NCBI RefSeq assembly: GCF_900112595.1
Contig: NZ_FOMI01000013.1
Span: 1-35,174, forward strand
DNA: 35,174 nucleotides
Source of the DNA: Algibacter pectinivorans
GTDB taxonomy: Bacteria > Bacteroidota > Bacteroidia > Flavobacteriales > Flavobacteriaceae
Reading direction: 5' to 3'
A program made the translations under genes and the position numbers. Numbering within the stretch: position 1 is the stretch's first letter; every line of letters begins with the position of its first letter. Shown here piece after piece: positions 33,145 through 35,174 of this stretch. The notes beneath the pieces are model-generated. The model saw nothing but the letters and a program-made list of their open reading frames with translations. It was not told the DNA's origin and ran no database searches.

Positions 33145-33777
33145 ATGAGAAAATCGCTGATATTGATATTTGGAGTTATGATTTTACAGTTGAATCTCTC
33201 TTGTAAGTCGCAATATTCCGTGACTGAATTGAACAAAATTTTTACAACTGAACAAATAGCTGATTTGAATAAAATAACGGAATTTTTCAAGACAGAAATG
33301 TGTTTACATTTAGATACTGACTTCAAAACTTGTTACGAACGAACACCACACGAATATTTACTAGCTACAGGCAATGGATTTTGGACAAACATAGATTTTG
33401 AAGAGCAAAAAAAACTCTATGCCCAAATTTCAAAATCAACTTTTAATGAAATTTGGATGTTTTGCGAATCCACTTATTATCCGAGTGAAACTAAAGCCAA
33501 AGATATTTGTGCTGTATCTACTGGAAAATATCAGAAATACTTATCTGAATTAGGAAAAACAAATCCTAGAATAGCTAAATATGCTGAAAGAATTCAAGCG
33601 TCTGGATCTTTTGGCAGTCTAGATATACAATATTGGGAAGTCCTTAAAGACAAAAAGTCTTTCAATATAAATGACCCGAATATTCAATTAATTTTAGCAA
33701 TTCATTATTTATCAATGAATGACCAATCAACTAGAAATGCTGATTTAATTGAACAAAAAAAAGTGAAATTTAATTAA
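33145..33777 (+). CDS. lipoprotein, unknown function
   Basis: The ATG at 33145 is chosen over the in-frame GTG inside the R' core. This 210-residue lipoprotein has lipobox LNLSC (Cys about residue 20). The mature part is helical, with FTTEQIADLNKITEFFKTEMCLHLDTDFKTCYERTPHEYL and KLYAQISKSTFNEIWMFCE, plus a C-terminal segment YWEVLKDKKSFNINDPNIQLILAIHYLSMND. Several Cys suggest disulfides. No family recognised. Confidence 0.6.
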   Translation: MRKSLILIFGVMILQLNLSCKSQYSVTELNKIFTTEQIADLNKITEFFKTEMCLHLDTDFKTCYERTPHEYLLATGNGFWTNIDFEEQKKLYAQISKSTFNEIWMFCESTYYPSETKAKDICAVSTGKYQKYLSELGKTNPRIAKYAERIQASGSFGSLDIQYWEVLKDKKSFNINDPNIQLILAIHYLSMNDQSTRNADLIEQKKVKFN

Positions 33778-33782
33778 AATAC

Positions 33783-33921
33783 TATGCACAACAAAGTATA
33801 TAAAAAATTGCTAGTTTTACCTAAACCAAAGTTTGTTGCTCGTTTGTTAGCTGCTGATTTTCCTTCGGAAAATCCTCGCACACAAACACGCAACATTTCA
33901 TATACATAAACGTTGGCAATA
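33783..33921 (+). repeat. attC-like site 34
   Basis: R'' TATGCACAAC (33783-33792) is an exact reverse complement of GTTGTGCATA at 33133-33142. R' is GTTGGCAATA (33912-33921). Arms gtatataaaaaattgc / gcaacatttcatatac; hairpin gattttcc-ttc-ggaaaatc. Confidence 0.85.
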
Positions 33922-33941
33922 ATTATGAAAACCCGAACTAA

Positions 33942-34601
33942 ATGAATAAAACTTTAACTCTGATTTTAATGTTATCAATATTTTCAAACTCTTTTGGACA
34001 AGGCAAGATTAAATCCTTTTGGAAGGAATTAAAAGCAAACGAAACTGAAATAAGTAAACTTACAACCGAAAAGAAATTAGACAGACTTAATAAAATGGTC
34101 AAAAAGGTTTCTGCTGAACTTTTAATTGAATTTTCAATTAATGAAAACAAAGAACTACCAACTGACATTGTCATTTCTGCAAATGGGAAAGAAGAGTTAT
34201 TCCCTTTAGTTGACAAAATAATAAGTTCTGCTTACAAAAGTGAAATTTTCACTTTTACTGCTTTACGACAAGCAAATCCTGATTATGTAGGTTTTGATTA
34301 CGATGGAAAGGAATTGCTAATAAAAGCAATGGCTTTTGTTCCTCACGAAACGGAAAAAGGATTAGGAATGGAATTTATTGTTTTTGAAAAAGCAATGAAT
34401 GTCGATAGAAAATTTATGAACGATTACGGACTTATGACAATTGACTATTTGATTGGAGAAAGAATCTTTGCGGAAGAGATTATTGCCTGTGATTTTTATT
34501 TCAAAAGTGATATTGATGGAGAAACTAAAGCAATTCCATTAACGAGACTGAATGAATATTTAAATAAAAGAAGAGCATTTTATAAAAACAAGAAAAAATA
34601 A
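33942..34601 (+). CDS. secreted protein, unknown function
   Basis: This 219-residue protein has a signal peptide (about residues 1-19, cleavage near SFG-Q). The mature part has a helical start (KIKSFWKELKANETEISKLTTEKKLDRLNKMVKKVS). An alpha/beta domain follows with LLIEFSINENKELPTDIVISANGKEELFPLVDKIISSAY, VGFDYDGKELLIKAMAFVPH and YFKSD. It looks like a periplasmic domain; I do not recognise the family. Single gene in its cassette. Confidence 0.6.
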   Translation: MNKTLTLILMLSIFSNSFGQGKIKSFWKELKANETEISKLTTEKKLDRLNKMVKKVSAELLIEFSINENKELPTDIVISANGKEELFPLVDKIISSAYKSEIFTFTALRQANPDYVGFDYDGKELLIKAMAFVPHETEKGLGMEFIVFEKAMNVDRKFMNDYGLMTIDYLIGERIFAEEIIACDFYFKSDIDGETKAIPLTRLNEYLNKRRAFYKNKKK

Positions 34602-34602
34602 C

Positions 34603-34740
34603 TATTGCCAACATTGTATAAAAATAATGCGGTAATTAGTGCTTAATCAAAGGTTATTGCATTTTTGTTACATCTGATTTTCCTTCGGAAAATCCTCGCA
34701 CACAAAACCGCACTATTCTTATACGTAACCGTTGCAAACA
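34603..34740 (+). repeat. attC-like site 35
   Basis: R'' TATTGCCAAC (34603-34612) is an exact reverse complement of GTTGGCAATA at 33912-33921. R' is GTTGCAAACA (34731-34740). Arms gtataaaaataatgc / gcactattcttatac; hairpin gattttcc-ttc-ggaaaatc. Confidence 0.85.
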
Positions 34741-34951
34741 AGTAGTTAAGAGAAAAAGCGAAACGTAAATAATACGGATTTATTAATAGTTTACGTAGTC
34801 TGACTTTGTACAAAAACGACTGATTATCACTCATCAGTAAATCGGAATTTAAAGAGTGCTGAATTAGAAAAACAGCGGAACTTACTCAAACCTAAAAAAG
34901 GCTACACAAAAAGAAAAAAAAGTATTGCGGAACTTTAAGGATACAGAAACC
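34741..34951 (+). other. non-coding cassette body (cassette 36)
   Basis: These 211 bp hold no convincing frame. They contain gcggaac twice, CACTCA at 34828 and a near copy ttactcaaac, which links them in style to the non-coding cassette at 8684-8977, though they are not alignable end to end. Confidence 0.45.
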
Positions 34952-35089
34952 TGTTTGCAACAATGTATAAAAATAATTGCTCCGTTATTTCTTACTCGGA
35001 AAATCCTGCGGATTTTCCTCTGGCAAGTTTTTATTTGCTAATTTAGTTTCTTAACAACGCAACTATAATTATACGCGACGTTGCCAACA
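34952..35089 (+). repeat. attC-like site 36
   Basis: R'' TGTTTGCAAC (34952-34961) is an exact reverse complement of GTTGCAAACA at 34731-34740. R' is GTTGCCAACA (35080-35089). Arms gtataaaaataattgc / gcaactataattatac; hairpin ggaaaatcc-tgc-ggattttcc, as in site 25. Confidence 0.85.
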
Positions 35090-35091
35090 AT

Positions 35092-35174
35092 ATGAAAAAA
35101 ACTAACTTCGGATTAATTTTAATACTTCTGACCTTCTTTTTTTCGTGTAATGAAAAGAAAATATCGGAATTAAA
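35092..35174 (+). CDS. lipoprotein (3' part beyond window)
   Basis: Only the first 27 residues are inside the window: a signal with a lipobox (FFFSC, Cys about residue 18) followed by NEKKISEL. It starts 3 bp after the R' core of site 36, as for other cassette genes. The function is not visible. Confidence 0.6.
   Translation, partial: MKKTNFGLILILLTFFFSCNEKKISEL

Noticed and set aside
34643-34834. Minus-strand frame of 63 codons over site 35 and cassette 36
   Set aside because: Half of it is attC-like sequence shared with other sites; no start context and no recognisable domain.

Overview
The window looks like Bacteroidota, most likely Flavobacteriaceae. It is very AT-rich, gene starts have A-rich leaders without Shine-Dalgarno sequences, and many products are short-signal lipoproteins (lipobox S-C) or small secreted, outer-membrane or inner-membrane proteins. 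Both observations are from sequence; the family assignment is inference.

The dominant structure is a cassette array. Every one or two genes are separated by an imperfect palindrome of about 135-140 bp; I count 36 complete copies plus the tail of another at position 1. Each copy has the layout of an integron attC site: R'' ending in AAC, 3 nt, a 15-18 nt L'' arm, a variable middle usually holding a GC-clamped hairpin, an L' arm, 5-6 nt, and R' starting with GTT. The diagnostic feature is that the first 8-10 bases of each cassette (GTT...) are the reverse complement of its own R'' (...AAC), whereas neighbouring cassettes differ. This is what G^TT recombination of circular cassettes produces. 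The two L arms co-vary from site to site. At arm position 12, A on the left always faces C on the right, so the bottom strand would form a G-T wobble where the top strand has a mismatch. No integrase gene is visible, so the window is the inside of a large chromosomal integron or a cluster of attC sites lacking an integrase. GTTRRRY is relaxed to GTT only, and the outer arms are unusually long, so this may be a distinct Bacteroidota lineage of integron or an integron-like system.

The array contains 36 complete cassettes and the start of a 37th. Nearly all genes are on +; one cassette (23276-24717) carries two minus-strand genes. Layout: PPIase (1-780); ImmA/IrrE peptidase plus DUF4411 PIN protein (781-2627); secreted protein (2628-3275); beta-barrel (3276-3988); Vat/CatB-type acetyltransferase (3989-4790); EcoRI-type methylase plus DUF262-HNH nuclease (4791-7624); two lipoproteins (7625-8674); non-coding cassette (8675-9106); membrane protein (9107-9775); GmrSD-like DUF262-DUF1524 (9776-11628); small lipoprotein and membrane-protein cassettes interleaved with two copies of a non-coding cassette (11629-14742); unknown cytosolic, membrane and lipoprotein cassettes (14743-18386); AP2-like/DUF2971 fusion (18387-19671); membrane protein, TPM-domain lipoprotein, ABC module and DUF2846 lipoprotein (19672-23275); inverted-gene cassette (23276-24717); M48 peptidase plus secreted lectin-like protein (24718-27588); third copy of the non-coding cassette with a 71-A tract (27589-27991); HEPN-like protein (27992-29033); Kiwa-like pair (29034-30639); small protein plus PD-(D/E)xK-like nuclease (30640-32349); then membrane, lipoprotein, secreted and non-coding cassettes to the end.

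The cargo falls into two groups: phage-defence, toxin or resistance genes, and small envelope proteins of unknown role. The genes do not form one pathway. What unites them is the shared recombination sites.
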